64,000 nt of DNA from Gemmatimonadota bacterium (GCA_016713435.1 JADJPD010000003.1:124001-188000); one strand, 5' to 3'. Shown: positions 7,661 through 17,093, numbered from the stretch's first letter. The notes: generated by a model not told the origin, from the sequence alone. Translations and numbers: made by a program.

Positions 7661-9931
7661 ATGCAGGACTCCTCGCCTCGTGATGGGGGGCGCCGGGCAC
7701 CGGATGCACTGGTGCGGCGGCTCCACCTCGGATTCATCTTCGCCCTCAGCCTGCTCGTGGCCGTCACCATCCTGGCCACGCTCCGGCTGGAGCGGGCGCT
7801 CGCCGACGAGGCGCGGGCCCGCCACGCCACCCGCCTGGTGGACGACCAGCGCCTGCTCACCATCCGGCTCATCAAGGTGGCGCTGCTGGCCCGCGAGGCC
7901 GGCGCCACCCCCCGCAGCTGGGACCGGGTGGCGGACCTCCGGGCCACCGTGGACCTGTGGCAGGCCGGCCAGGTGGCCATCGCCAAGCTCGCCGATCCCG
8001 CCAGCGCCTCCCGGCCCATCCGGGAACTCGCACCCTACGCGCAGAGCATCGGCGCCAGTGCCGCACAACTCCAGGCCATGACCCTCGGCCCGGAGACGGG
8101 GGCAGTCGCCAGCGCGCCGGCTCTCGCCAGCACCGTGGCCGCCTTGCTCGGCGTGGAACGCAGCTACCTGAGCCGGCTCGAGAACCTGCGCCTGGTGCTG
8201 GCGCAGGAGGGAGCCTCGGCGCTGCAACGCGTCCACCGGGTGGAGCTCGAGATGGCGGGGACCACCATCCTGGTGGTGCTGCTGCTCGGGCTCTTGGTGT
8301 TCCGGCCGGCGATGGCCCAGCTGCGCGCCGGCCTGCACGAACTGGTGGAGACCGAGGCCGTCCTCGAGAGCCGCAATCGCGCGCTGGCGGATGCCAACGC
8401 CCGGCTCGACGACGCGCTGGTGGACGCCCGCTCGGCCGCCCGCATGAAGAGCGAGTTCCTGGCCACCATGAGTCACGAGGTGCGCACCCCGCTCAACGGC
8501 GTCCTCGGCATGGCGCACCTGCTCGCCGACAGCCCGCTCACGACCGAGCAGCGCGAGTACGTGGAGACCATCCGCAGCAGCGGCCAGGGCCTCCTCACCA
8601 CCCTCAACGACATCCTCGACTTCTCGCGGATCGAGGCGGGAAAGCTCACCATCGAGACGGTTCCCACCGACCCGCGCCTGGTGGTGGAGGAGGCGGCGGC
8701 CCTCGTCGCCCCGCGGGCCGGCGAGCGCGGCCTCGAGTACGCGGTGGTGGTGGAACCCGACGTCCCCGCCGCGATCCTGGGCGACCCCGGCCGCCTGCGC
8801 CAGGTGGTCCTCAACCTACTCGGCAACGCCGTGAAATTCACGGCCGCCGGCGAGGTGGTGGCCCACCTCTCGGCCGAATGGGTGAGCGAGCGGGACGTGG
8901 TGCTGACGCTGGCGGTGCGCGACACCGGGATCGGGATCGCCCCCGAGCAGCAGGGGCGGCTGTTCCAGGCGTTTGCGCAGGGCGACGGGTCGAGCACCCG
9001 GCGTTTCGGGGGGACGGGACTCGGGCTGGCGATCTCCCGGCAACTGGTGGAGCTCATGGGCGGGACCCTCACCTTCGAGAGCGCGCCGGGCCAGGGGTCC
9101 ACCTTCCGGGTCCGCCTGCCGGCGACCCTCCCCGCCACCCCGCCCGTCCCGGAACTCACCACCCTGCCCCCCTGCCGCCTGGTGGTGGCCAGCGCCCACG
9201 ACGCCACCCGGCTGGCGGTCTCCCGGGCGCTCCTCGGCTGCGGCGTGGCATGCGAGGAGGCGGCAGACGCGGGCGCCCTCATCGGCTGGTGCGACGCCAC
9301 CGGCGGCGCGGCGCCGCCCCGGGTGGTGCTCCTCGATGCGCTGCTGCCGGGCGGCAGCCTCCGGAGCCTGCTGCCGCAACTGGACCGCGGGCCGGGGCCG
9401 GCGCCGGCCGTGCTGGTCCTGTTGCCCGCGGGGCTCGGGGCCGCCGACACGCTGGGGCAGGTGCCGGGGTGCGCAGGGACCGTCGCCCGCCCGATCCGCC
9501 GCGCCCACCTCCGGCGGGAACTGGCCCGCGTGCTGGAGTCGCCGGTGAGTCCGCCCGCACCGGGGCGGCACCGGACCGTGCTCGTGGTGGAGCGGAACCC
9601 GGTGCATCGCGCCATGCTGGCGCGCGAGCTCCGGCGCCTGGGCCGCGACGTGGAGCTGGCGAGCTCGCCCCGGGAGGCCGTGGAACGCGCGACGCTCACC
9701 AGCCCCGGCCTGGTGCTCCTCAATGGCGAGGACCCCGGCCTCGCCGCCGGCGACCTGGTCACCACCCTGCGCACCCGACGCACTTCCGTCCCGGTGTCGA
9801 TCGTGGCCTTCCGGACCGGCCTGGCGGATGCCCCTGATCTCCCCGCCCCACCCCTCCCCGTGGATGCGCTGCTCGAGAGCCCGTTCTCGCCCGAGGCGCT
9901 GCGGGCCCTCCTGACGAAGCTCTCCGCATAG
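7661..9931 (+). CDS. Membrane hybrid histidine kinase with two degenerate receivers
   Basis: 756 residues. TM1 at about 22-42, then a periplasmic helical domain (to about 195) with a PilJ-type motif (TRLVDDQRLLTIRLIKVALLA). TM2 is at about 198-216, then HAMP-like/coiled-coil, HisKA with H272 (MSHEVRTPLNG), and HATPase_c (NLLGNAVKF, DTGIGI, GGTGLGLAI). Two receiver-like domains follow (about 505-620 and 635-755). In the first the Asp is present (VLLDALLPGG) but the acidic pair is missing and the conserved Lys is Arg (VARPIRR). In the second the acceptor Asp is Asn (VLLNGEDPG) and the Lys is Ser (ESPFSP). Phosphorelay through these receivers is therefore doubtful; an outside receiver is likely. 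Confidence 0.9.
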   Translation: MQDSSPRDGGRRAPDALVRRLHLGFIFALSLLVAVTILATLRLERALADEARARHATRLVDDQRLLTIRLIKVALLAREAGATPRSWDRVADLRATVDLWQAGQVAIAKLADPASASRPIRELAPYAQSIGASAAQLQAMTLGPETGAVASAPALASTVAALLGVERSYLSRLENLRLVLAQEGASALQRVHRVELEMAGTTILVVLLLGLLVFRPAMAQLRAGLHELVETEAVLESRNRALADANARLDDALVDARSAARMKSEFLATMSHEVRTPLNGVLGMAHLLADSPLTTEQREYVETIRSSGQGLLTTLNDILDFSRIEAGKLTIETVPTDPRLVVEEAAALVAPRAGERGLEYAVVVEPDVPAAILGDPGRLRQVVLNLLGNAVKFTAAGEVVAHLSAEWVSERDVVLTLAVRDTGIGIAPEQQGRLFQAFAQGDGSSTRRFGGTGLGLAISRQLVELMGGTLTFESAPGQGSTFRVRLPATLPATPPVPELTTLPPCRLVVASAHDATRLAVSRALLGCGVACEEAADAGALIGWCDATGGAAPPRVVLLDALLPGGSLRSLLPQLDRGPGPAPAVLVLLPAGLGAADTLGQVPGCAGTVARPIRRAHLRRELARVLESPVSPPAPGRHRTVLVVERNPVHRAMLARELRRLGRDVELASSPREAVERATLTSPGLVLLNGEDPGLAAGDLVTTLRTRRTSVPVSIVAFRTGLADAPDLPAPPLPVDALLESPFSPEALRALLTKLSA

Positions 9932-9948
9932 CCGACTAAGAACCCGGC

Positions 9949-9993
9949 GCTTGCAAGCACTCACTTGCCAATCATGCAAGTGGTTGCTAACAT
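9949..9993 (+). promoter_or_regulatory. TetR-operon promoter with palindromic operators
   Basis: TTGCCA (9965-9970), 17 bp, TAACAT (9988-9993), then 7 nt to the tetR ATG. An inverted repeat with 7-bp arms (CACTTGC 9962-9968, GCAAGTG 9976-9982) covers the -35 and spacer. A second palindrome, GCTTGCAAGC (9949-9958), lies immediately upstream and shares the TTGCAAG core. This is the expected TetR autoregulatory site controlling the efflux operon. Confidence 0.72.
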
Positions 9994-10000
9994 GGCGCCC

Positions 10001-10603
10001 ATGACTCAAGACCTTCCCACCCGAATTCTGGAAGCCGCCGCCCGCGTCTACGCCGAGACCGGCTTCCGCGGCACCACCACGCGCCGCGTGGCCCAGGAGG
10101 CCGGCGTCAACGAAGTGACCCTTTTCCGCCACTTCGGCACCAAGGAGGCGCTGGTCAAGGCGGCCCTCCAGCGGGTGCACCAGCAGGGCAACCGGTTCGT
10201 CCTCGGCGAACCGCAGGACCCCGGCGCGGAGATCTACGGCTGGGCGATGAGCATCTTCCGCCACTGGTTCAGCGCCCGCGGGATGATCAGCCGGGTGATG
10301 GGCGACCTGGTGGAGCATCCCGAGATCGCGCCCGGGGTGTGCGAGGAGCCGGGATGCGAGCATGCGCGGCTCTCCGCCTACCTGACGCGGATGCGGGAGC
10401 GGGGCCTGGCCACCAAGGACTTCCATGCCGATGCGGCGGCGGGGCTGCTGATGGGTTCGGTCTTCACGCATGCCATGTGGCGGGAACACTTCGAGGACGC
10501 CACGCTGCCGCCGGTCGAGGTGGTGCTGCGCGAGTACGTGCGGCTCCTGCTCTCGGCCATCGGTGCGGACGCCGCGGTGCCGGCCAGCGTGGAGGGCGCA
10601 TGA
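10001..10603 (+). CDS. TetR/AcrR family transcriptional regulator
   Basis: 200-residue one-component regulator. The N-terminal HTH spans residues 5-52 (ILEAAARVYAETGFRGTTTRRVAQEAGVNEVTLFRHFGTKEALV); a variable helical ligand domain follows. It is probably the local repressor of the RND pump that follows: the palindromes in its promoter are typical TetR sites, and its stop overlaps the TolC start by 4 nt. ATG at 10001 gives the standard TetR N-terminus; an upstream in-frame ATG at 9974 would put the -10 box inside the gene. Confidence 0.9.
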   Translation: MTQDLPTRILEAAARVYAETGFRGTTTRRVAQEAGVNEVTLFRHFGTKEALVKAALQRVHQQGNRFVLGEPQDPGAEIYGWAMSIFRHWFSARGMISRVMGDLVEHPEIAPGVCEEPGCEHARLSAYLTRMRERGLATKDFHADAAAGLLMGSVFTHAMWREHFEDATLPPVEVVLREYVRLLLSAIGADAAVPASVEGA

Positions 10604-12066
10604 GGTCCGCGCTCCGCCTCGCGCTCCCCGCCCTGCTCCTGGCCCTGCCGCTCGCCGCGCAGGCGCCGGCGCGCCCGCTCTCGCTGGACGACGCGCTGCG
10701 CCTGGCCCTCCCCGCCAGTGAGGCGGTGGGCCTGGCCCGGGCCGACCTCCGCCGCCTGCGCGGCGAGGAAGCCCAGGCCCGCAGCGAGTTCTACCCGCAG
10801 CTCACCGGCACGGCCACCTACACCCGGACCCTGGCCACCCAGTTCGACCGCGGCGGCTCGTCCGCGCCGGACACCACGGTCCGCAACTTCTGCAACCGCT
10901 TCACCGCCGACCCCACGCAGCCCGTCGGCACCCGCGTCGACAGCCTCGAGGCCGCGGTGGAGTGCGCCACGCGCCTCAACCCGTTCGCGGCGTTCAGCAA
11001 CCTGCCCTTCGGGCAGAAGAACCAGTACAACCTCGGGCTCACCGCCTCACAGACGCTCTTCGCGGGCGGGCGCATCCGGGGGCGGAGCGGCGCGGCGCGC
11101 GCCAGCCGGGAGAGCGCGGAGATCGCGCTGACGACGCAGGAGGCGCAGCTCACGCTGGACGTGACGCAGGCCTACTACAACGCCGCCCTGGCCGACCGGC
11201 TGGTGAGCATCGCCGAGGGGACCCTGGCGCTGGCCGACACGACGCTGGAGCAGACGCGGCTCGGTCGCCGGGTGGGGACGCAGGCGGAGTTCGACCTGCT
11301 CCGCGCCCAGGTGGCGCGCGACAACCAGCGCGTGGCGGTGATCCAGCGCCAGGCGGACCGGACGGTGGCCCACCTGCGCCTCCGCCAGCTCCTCAACCTG
11401 CCGCTCGACCAGCCCCTGGCCCTCACCTCCACGGTGGAGGACACCACGCTGCCGCGGGTGGCGGCCCTCGACAGCCTCGAGGCGGCCGGCGGCCCGGTGG
11501 ACGCGGACCGGCGCGCCCCGGTCCGTCAGGCCCAGAAGGCGGTGGAGGCGCAGGAGAACCTGCTGAAGGTGGCCCGCGCCGAGCGCTACCCGACGGTGAC
11601 CGTCACCTCCAACTACGCCCGGATCGGCTACCCCGACGACCTGCTGCCGAGCTGGGGCGACTTCGTGAACGACTGGAACGTGGCCCTCTCGCTCCGGCTG
11701 CCGCTCTTCACCGGCGGGCGGATCGGCGGGAGCGTGGAGGCGGCGCGCGCCAACCTGCAGGCGCAGCGGCTGCGCCTGCGGCAGACCCGCGAGCGGGCGC
11801 AGCTCGACAGTGAGGATGCGGCCGAGCGGCTGCGCGCCGCGCAGGCGCAGTGGGCCGCGAGCCAGGGCACGGTGGAGCAGGCCGAGCGGGCCTACGCCAT
11901 CGCGACGATCCGCTACCGCGAGGGGATCTCCAACCAGACCGAGCTCGGTGACGCGCGCCTGGCGCTGGAGCAGGCCCGCGCCAATCGCGCCACCGCCGCG
12001 CGCGACCTGCAGGTGGCGCGGGTGCGGGTGGCGCTGCAGCAGGACCTGCCGCTCTCGGTCCAGTGA
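10600..12066 (+). CDS. TolC family outer membrane efflux protein
   Basis: 488 residues with signal peptide (LLLALPLAAQ) and two OEP repeats: the first from about residue 22 (PLSLDDALRLAL...) and the second after about residue 290, each with long coiled helices and beta segments such as LGLTASQTLFAGGRI and LSLRLPLFTGGRI. It would form the outer membrane channel of a tripartite RND pump with the next two products. An insert of about 45 residues containing two Cys (NFCNRF, VECATR) sits in the first beta region. Start overlaps the TetR stop (ATGA). Confidence 0.92.
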   Translation: MRSALRLALPALLLALPLAAQAPARPLSLDDALRLALPASEAVGLARADLRRLRGEEAQARSEFYPQLTGTATYTRTLATQFDRGGSSAPDTTVRNFCNRFTADPTQPVGTRVDSLEAAVECATRLNPFAAFSNLPFGQKNQYNLGLTASQTLFAGGRIRGRSGAARASRESAEIALTTQEAQLTLDVTQAYYNAALADRLVSIAEGTLALADTTLEQTRLGRRVGTQAEFDLLRAQVARDNQRVAVIQRQADRTVAHLRLRQLLNLPLDQPLALTSTVEDTTLPRVAALDSLEAAGGPVDADRRAPVRQAQKAVEAQENLLKVARAERYPTVTVTSNYARIGYPDDLLPSWGDFVNDWNVALSLRLPLFTGGRIGGSVEAARANLQAQRLRLRQTRERAQLDSEDAAERLRAAQAQWAASQGTVEQAERAYAIATIRYREGISNQTELGDARLALEQARANRATAARDLQVARVRVALQQDLPLSVQ

Positions 12067-12140
12067 CCGGGCGGCCCCGCATGACGACCCACACCGGGCG
12101 CGTGGCGCCCCCAACGACGCAGCACCCCGAGGAGTCCCTC

Positions 12141-13277
12141 ATGAAGTTCGCGATGACCGCCGTGGCCCTGACGCTCGCCCTGGGCGCCGCGGGCTGCGGC
12201 AAGGAACCGCCGGCCACCACCACGGGCAGTGCCGCCGACTCGGCGGTGTGGGTGGGCAAGGAGAACGTGGTGCTGGCGGAGCGCCGCACGCTGGAGAGCG
12301 GCCCGGCCATCGCCGGCACCCTAGAGGCGGAACGGCAGGCCACCATCCGCGCGGAGGTGGGTGGCGCGGTGACGGCGCTGCTCGCGGAGCCGGGCCAGCC
12401 GGTGGCGGCGGGCGCGGTGGTGGCGCGGCTCGAAGACACGGGGATCCGCGACAGCTACGAATCGGCCAGGGCCGCCGTGCGGAGCGCCGAGCTCGCGGCG
12501 CAGCTGGCGCGCCGCAACCGCGACCGCACCGCCGAGCTCGCCAAGGCCGGCGCCCTGCCCGACCGCGACCTCGAGACCGCCGACCTGCAGGCCCAGAGCG
12601 CCGAGGCGCAGCTGCTCGACGCGCAGGCCCGCCTGGCCAGCGCCGAGAAGGCGCTCGGCAAGACGGTGCTCCGGGCGCCCTTCGGCGGCATCGTGAGCGA
12701 GCGGCCGGTGACGCAGGGCGACATCGTGCAGAGCGGCGCGGTGCTGCTGACGCTGGTGGATCCCGGCAGCCTCAAGTACGAGGGGACGGTGCCGCTCGAG
12801 TCGCGCGCGGGGCTCCGGGTGGGGGCGCCCGTCCGCTTCCGGGTGGCCGGCGCCACCACCGACGAGGTCACCGGGCGGGTGAGCCGGATCAACCCGGCCG
12901 TGGATCCGGCCACGCGCCAGATCCGCGTCACGGTGCAGGTCCCGAATCGCGGCAACGCGCTCCTGGCCGGCCTCTTCGCCGAGGGCCGGGTGGCGACGGC
13001 GAGCCATGACGGCGTGGTGGCGCCCTCGCGGGCGATCGACCGGCGCGGGCTGCGGCCGGTGGTGCTCCGGCTGAAGGCGGGCCGCACCGAGCGGGTGGAG
13101 GTGACGCTGGGCCTCATCAACGAGGCCGAGGAGCAGACCGAGGTCACCCAGGGCCTGGCCCCGGGCGACACGCTGCTCGTGGGCGGGGCCCAGGGCCTGG
13201 CGCCGGGCACGCTGGTGCGGGTGGGCAGCCCGGCCGAGCTGCAGAGCACGAGCGCGGCGAAGAGCGGGGAGCGCTGA
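12141..13277 (+). CDS. RND efflux periplasmic adaptor (membrane fusion) lipoprotein
   Basis: 378-residue HlyD/AcrA-type adaptor. The N-terminal signal ends in a lipobox (LGAAGC), anchoring it in the inner membrane. A biotinyl-lipoyl half (IRAEVGGAVTALLAEPGQPVAAG), an alpha hairpin with Ala/Arg-rich heptads (about 110-185), the second lipoyl half (TVLRAPFGGIVSERPVTQGDIV), and beta-barrel and membrane-proximal domains follow. ATG at 12141 follows GAGGAG at 8 nt. The permease begins 1 nt after its stop. It links the AcrB-like pump to the TolC-like channel. Confidence 0.92.
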   Translation: MKFAMTAVALTLALGAAGCGKEPPATTTGSAADSAVWVGKENVVLAERRTLESGPAIAGTLEAERQATIRAEVGGAVTALLAEPGQPVAAGAVVARLEDTGIRDSYESARAAVRSAELAAQLARRNRDRTAELAKAGALPDRDLETADLQAQSAEAQLLDAQARLASAEKALGKTVLRAPFGGIVSERPVTQGDIVQSGAVLLTLVDPGSLKYEGTVPLESRAGLRVGAPVRFRVAGATTDEVTGRVSRINPAVDPATRQIRVTVQVPNRGNALLAGLFAEGRVATASHDGVVAPSRAIDRRGLRPVVLRLKAGRTERVEVTLGLINEAEEQTEVTQGLAPGDTLLVGGAQGLAPGTLVRVGSPAELQSTSAAKSGER

Positions 13278-13278
13278 G

Positions 13279-16200
13279 ATGCTGATCTCCGACTTCGCGA
13301 TCCGCCGCCCCGTCATCACGGTGGTGGCCATGGTGGCGATCTCCATCTTCGGGATGATCGCCCTGCTCCGCCTCAAGACGGACGAGTTCCCCGACGTGCA
13401 GCCGCCCTTCGTGTCGGTGGGCCTGGTGTACCCGGGCGCTGCGCCGGACGGGGTGGAGCGCGAGGTACTGGAGCCGGTGGAGGAGGTCATCGCCTCCATC
13501 AGCGGCGTCAAGAAGATCACCGGCTCGGCGCAGGACGGTTTCGGGCAGATCCTGGTGGAGTTCAACTTCGACAAGGACCTGCTCGAGGCCACGCAGGAGA
13601 TCCGCGACGGCATCTCCGGCATCCGCGTGGACCTGCCGGACGAGCTCGAGGAGCCGATCATCAAGAAGCTGTCGGACACCGACCAGCCGATCGTCTCGCT
13701 GGCGCTCTCCTCCACCACGCTCACGGCGCCGGAGCTCACCCGCCTCGCGGACCCCGGCATCGCGCGGGACCTGCGCTCGGTCCCCGGCGTGGCCGAGGTG
13801 CTGGTGCTCGGCAAGCAGGAGCGGGAGCTGACGGTGTACCTCCGGCCCGACGCGCTGCAGGCGCAGGGCGTGAGCGTGGCGCAGGTGGTGCAGGCGCTCC
13901 GGCTCCAGAACCTGGCCGCCCCGGTGGGCCGGCTCGAGAGCGGCAACGTGGAGCGGAGCATCCGCCTCACCGGCCGCCTGGCGGAACCCCAGGACTTCCT
14001 CCGCCTGGTGGTGGCGGAGCGGAACGGCCGCGTCATCCGCCTCGGTGAGGTGGCCTCCGTGGTGGACGGCACCGAGGAGCCGCGCTCGCTGGCGCTCTAC
14101 AACGAGCGTGAGGCGGTGGGCATCGACGTCAAGAAGTCCAAGGGCTACAGCACCACCGAGGTCACCGAGCAGATCCACCAGCGGCTGGAGCGGATCCGCG
14201 AGCGGCTGCCCGCGGGCACCACGCTGGACCTGGTCAAGGACGGCGGCGAGCGGGTGAACTACTCGGTGAGCAACGTGAAGTGGACGCTCATCGAGGGCGC
14301 CCTGCTCACGGTGCTGGTGGTGTTCCTGTTCCTCAACTCGTGGCGCTCCACCGTGATCACCGGCCTGGCGCTGCCGGTGAGCGTGCTGGCGGCGTTCGTG
14401 GCGGTGTGGGCGTTCGGCTTCACGCTCAACACGATGACGCTGCTGGGCCTGTCGCTGGCCATCGGCATCCTGATCGACGACGCCATCGTGGTGCGCGAGA
14501 ACATCGTGCGCCACGTGGAGATGGGGAAGGACCACGTCGAGGCCGCGCGCGAGGGCACCAACGAGATCGGGCTCGCGGTGACGGCCACGACGGTGTCCAT
14601 CCTCGCCGTGTTCATCCCCATCGCCTTCCTGCCGGGGGTGGCCGGGCAGTGGTTCAAGCCGTTCGGGCTCACCATCGCCTGCTCGGTGGCGGTGTCGCTG
14701 TTCGTGTCGTTCTCGCTGGACCCGATGCTCTCGGCCTACTGGCCGGACCCGCACCAGCACGAGCACGAGAAGAGCTGGCTCACCCGCGCGCTGGACCGCT
14801 TCAACGCCTGGTTCGCGCGGATGGCGGAGCACTACAAGGGCATCATCGCGTGGGCGCTGGACCACGGGCTGGCCATCAACATCATCGCGGTCGGCACGTT
14901 CGTCTCGTCCTTCGTGCTCTTCACCCGCGGGCTGCTGGCCATGGGCGGGGCGCTGGCCGGCATCGCGCTCATGGCGTGGGCGGCGAGTCGCGATTGGCGC
15001 TGGCTCGGCAAGCTCGTGGGCATCCTGGCCGGCCTCGGCGTGGCGGTGGCGGCCTCCTCGGTGCTGCCGGTGTGGCACCGGGTGGGCGTCAGCTTCGTGC
15101 CCGAGGACGACCGGGCCGAGTTCAACGTGAAGATCGAGACGCCGCCCGGCGCCTCGCTGGCCTACGGGCGCACCAAGATCGAGGAACTGGGCACCTTGAT
15201 CCGCGCCATGCCCGAGGTGCGCTACACCTACGCCACGCTCGGCGGCAGCGCCTCGGGCGCGGTGGACGAGGGGAACGTCTACGTGCGCCTCAAGGGGCGG
15301 CACGAGCGCACCCGGAGCGCGGAGCAGATCGCCGCGGCGCTCCGCGCGGAGACCGCCAAGCTGACCGGGCTCAAGATCTCCGTCTTCACCAGCAACATGG
15401 GGGGCGGCCGCAAGCAGCTGCAGCTCGAGATCCGGGGCGAGGACATCCCCACCATCACCCAGGCGGCCGAGCAGCTGGAGCGGGTGGTGAGCGGGGTGCC
15501 GAACGTGGTGGACCTGAGCCTGTCCTCCAAGGGACTGAAGCCCGAGGTGACCGTGAACCTGAACCGCGGCCTGGCCGGCAGCCTCGGCCTCACCGTGGGC
15601 GACATCGCGCAGTCGGTGCGCCCCGCCTTCGCCGGCATCGACGCCGGCGACTGGGTGGACCCCTCGGGCGAGACCCGGGACGTCGAGGTGCGCCTCACCC
15701 CCGAGTCGCGCGAGCGGCCCGAGGACCTGCGCATGCTGCCGCTCCTCGTGGCGGGCCCCAACGGGATGCCCACCACCATCCCCCTCGGCCAGGTGGCCGA
15801 CATCACGCAGGGCACCGGCCCGGCCATCATCAACCACCTGAACCGCGACCTGGTGGTCAACGTGGGCTGGAACGTCTCCGGCCGCTCCACCGGCGAGGTG
15901 ATGGAGAACGTGCGGCAGGCCATCCGCCAGGTGCAGCTGCCGCCGGGCGTGCGGGTCACCGAGGGCGGCGACGCCGAGCAGCAGACCGAGGTGTTCGGGA
16001 ACATCTTCCTGGCCCTGGGCGTGGCGGCGATGCTCATGTACCTCATCCTGGTGATGCAGTTCGGGTCGTTCCTGGACCCGCTGGCCATCATGTTCTCGCT
16101 GCCGCTCTCGATGATCGGCGTGATGCTCGGCCTGGCCGTGGCCAAGCAGACGGTGAACATCATGAGCCTGATCGGCGTGATGCTGCTCATGGGCATCGTG

Positions 16201-16578
16201 GCCAAGAACGCCATCCTGCTCATCGACTTCGCCAAGTGGGCGCGGGAGCAGCAGGGCCTCGGGCTCCGGGAGGCGCTGATCGAGGCGGGCGCCATCCGGC
16301 TCCGGCCCATCCTGATGACCACCTTCGCGCTGATCGCGGGCATGATCCCGGTGGCCCTGGGCCGGGGCGAGGGGGCGCAATTCCGGGCACCCCTCGGCGT
16401 GGCGGTGATCGGCGGCGTGATCACGTCGACCTTGCTGACGCTCATCGCCATCCCCACGTTCTACGAGCTGCTCGACATGCTGCGGGAACGCCTGTCGCAT
16501 CTGGCGGGCCGGGTGCTCGGGCAGGACACCCTGGCCTCCCTCCGTCAGGCGACGGGGGAGCACCAGGTCGGGCCGTAA
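13279..16578 (+). CDS. RND family multidrug efflux permease (AcrB-like)
   Basis: 1,099 residues, close to the usual 1,020-1,060 plus a short C-terminal extension. The N-terminal signature is FAIRRPVITVVAMVAISIFG, followed by the porter subdomains (VSVGLVYPGAAPDGVEREVLEPVEEVI). The TM4 region (GLSLAIGILIDDAIVVRENIVRHVE) carries the Asp pair of the proton relay, and there are two sets of transmembrane helices. It drives proton-coupled export of hydrophobic compounds or drugs through the adaptor and TolC protein encoded just before it. An unusual stretch near residues 550-600 adds hydrophobic residues at the start of the second half. Confidence 0.94.
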   Translation: MLISDFAIRRPVITVVAMVAISIFGMIALLRLKTDEFPDVQPPFVSVGLVYPGAAPDGVEREVLEPVEEVIASISGVKKITGSAQDGFGQILVEFNFDKDLLEATQEIRDGISGIRVDLPDELEEPIIKKLSDTDQPIVSLALSSTTLTAPELTRLADPGIARDLRSVPGVAEVLVLGKQERELTVYLRPDALQAQGVSVAQVVQALRLQNLAAPVGRLESGNVERSIRLTGRLAEPQDFLRLVVAERNGRVIRLGEVASVVDGTEEPRSLALYNEREAVGIDVKKSKGYSTTEVTEQIHQRLERIRERLPAGTTLDLVKDGGERVNYSVSNVKWTLIEGALLTVLVVFLFLNSWRSTVITGLALPVSVLAAFVAVWAFGFTLNTMTLLGLSLAIGILIDDAIVVRENIVRHVEMGKDHVEAAREGTNEIGLAVTATTVSILAVFIPIAFLPGVAGQWFKPFGLTIACSVAVSLFVSFSLDPMLSAYWPDPHQHEHEKSWLTRALDRFNAWFARMAEHYKGIIAWALDHGLAINIIAVGTFVSSFVLFTRGLLAMGGALAGIALMAWAASRDWRWLGKLVGILAGLGVAVAASSVLPVWHRVGVSFVPEDDRAEFNVKIETPPGASLAYGRTKIEELGTLIRAMPEVRYTYATLGGSASGAVDEGNVYVRLKGRHERTRSAEQIAAALRAETAKLTGLKISVFTSNMGGGRKQLQLEIRGEDIPTITQAAEQLERVVSGVPNVVDLSLSSKGLKPEVTVNLNRGLAGSLGLTVGDIAQSVRPAFAGIDAGDWVDPSGETRDVEVRLTPESRERPEDLRMLPLLVAGPNGMPTTIPLGQVADITQGTGPAIINHLNRDLVVNVGWNVSGRSTGEVMENVRQAIRQVQLPPGVRVTEGGDAEQQTEVFGNIFLALGVAAMLMYLILVMQFGSFLDPLAIMFSLPLSMIGVMLGLAVAKQTVNIMSLIGVMLLMGIVAKNAILLIDFAKWAREQQGLGLREALIEAGAIRLRPILMTTFALIAGMIPVALGRGEGAQFRAPLGVAVIGGVITSTLLTLIAIPTFYELLDMLRERLSHLAGRVLGQDTLASLRQATGEHQVGP

Positions 16579-16642
16579 GGCCGCGTGCCCGGGCACGCCG
16601 ACGATCCACCCACGCAACGAACCTGAACGCAAGGAGCCATAG

Positions 16643-17074
16643 ATGCCGACGTCGAGCGCCAGCGCCACCTGGCAGGGCGGACTCAAGCAGGGGAAGGGCC
16701 ACTTCCAGGGCGGGAGCGGGCTCATCGCCGCCGACTACAGCTTCCCGACGCGCTTCGAGGGCGCCAAGGGCACCAACCCCGAGGAGCTCGTGGCCTCGGC
16801 GCACGCGGCCTGCTTCAGCATGGCGCTGTCGGCGGGGCTCGAGAAGGCGGGCACCCCGCCCACCAGCGTCAGCACCACCGCCACGGTGACGCTCGACTTC
16901 GTCGGCGGCGCGGCGCGGATCACCCGGATCCAGCTGGTGACGCGCGGCAAGGTGGCGGGCATCGACCAGGCGACCTTCGCCAAGGCCGCCGCGGAGGCCA
17001 AGGACGGCTGCCCCATCAGCAACCTCTTCAAGGGCAACGCGGCCATCGACCTCGACGCCAAGCTCGAGGACTGA
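16643..17074 (+). CDS. OsmC/Ohr family peroxidase
   Basis: 143-residue OsmC-type protein that would reduce organic hydroperoxides using two conserved cysteines, both present (AHAACFSMAL near residue 59 and KDGCPISNL near 125). GTNPEELVASAHAACFSMAL is the family hallmark, and length matches OsmC (about 140). A clear AAGGAG lies 7 nt before the ATG. It is a single gene between the RND operon and a strong terminator. OsmC rather than Ohr is favoured by the TFEGAKGTNPEEL-type N-terminal half. Confidence 0.92.
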   Translation: MPTSSASATWQGGLKQGKGHFQGGSGLIAADYSFPTRFEGAKGTNPEELVASAHAACFSMALSAGLEKAGTPPTSVSTTATVTLDFVGGAARITRIQLVTRGKVAGIDQATFAKAAAEAKDGCPISNLFKGNAAIDLDAKLED

Positions 17075-17093
17075 GCCGCTATCACCGCCTGCC

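Noticed and set aside
13144..16725. 1,193-codon minus-strand frame
   Set aside because: Exact shadow of the AcrB-like pump, composed of His/Asp/Arg-rich non-protein-like sequence.
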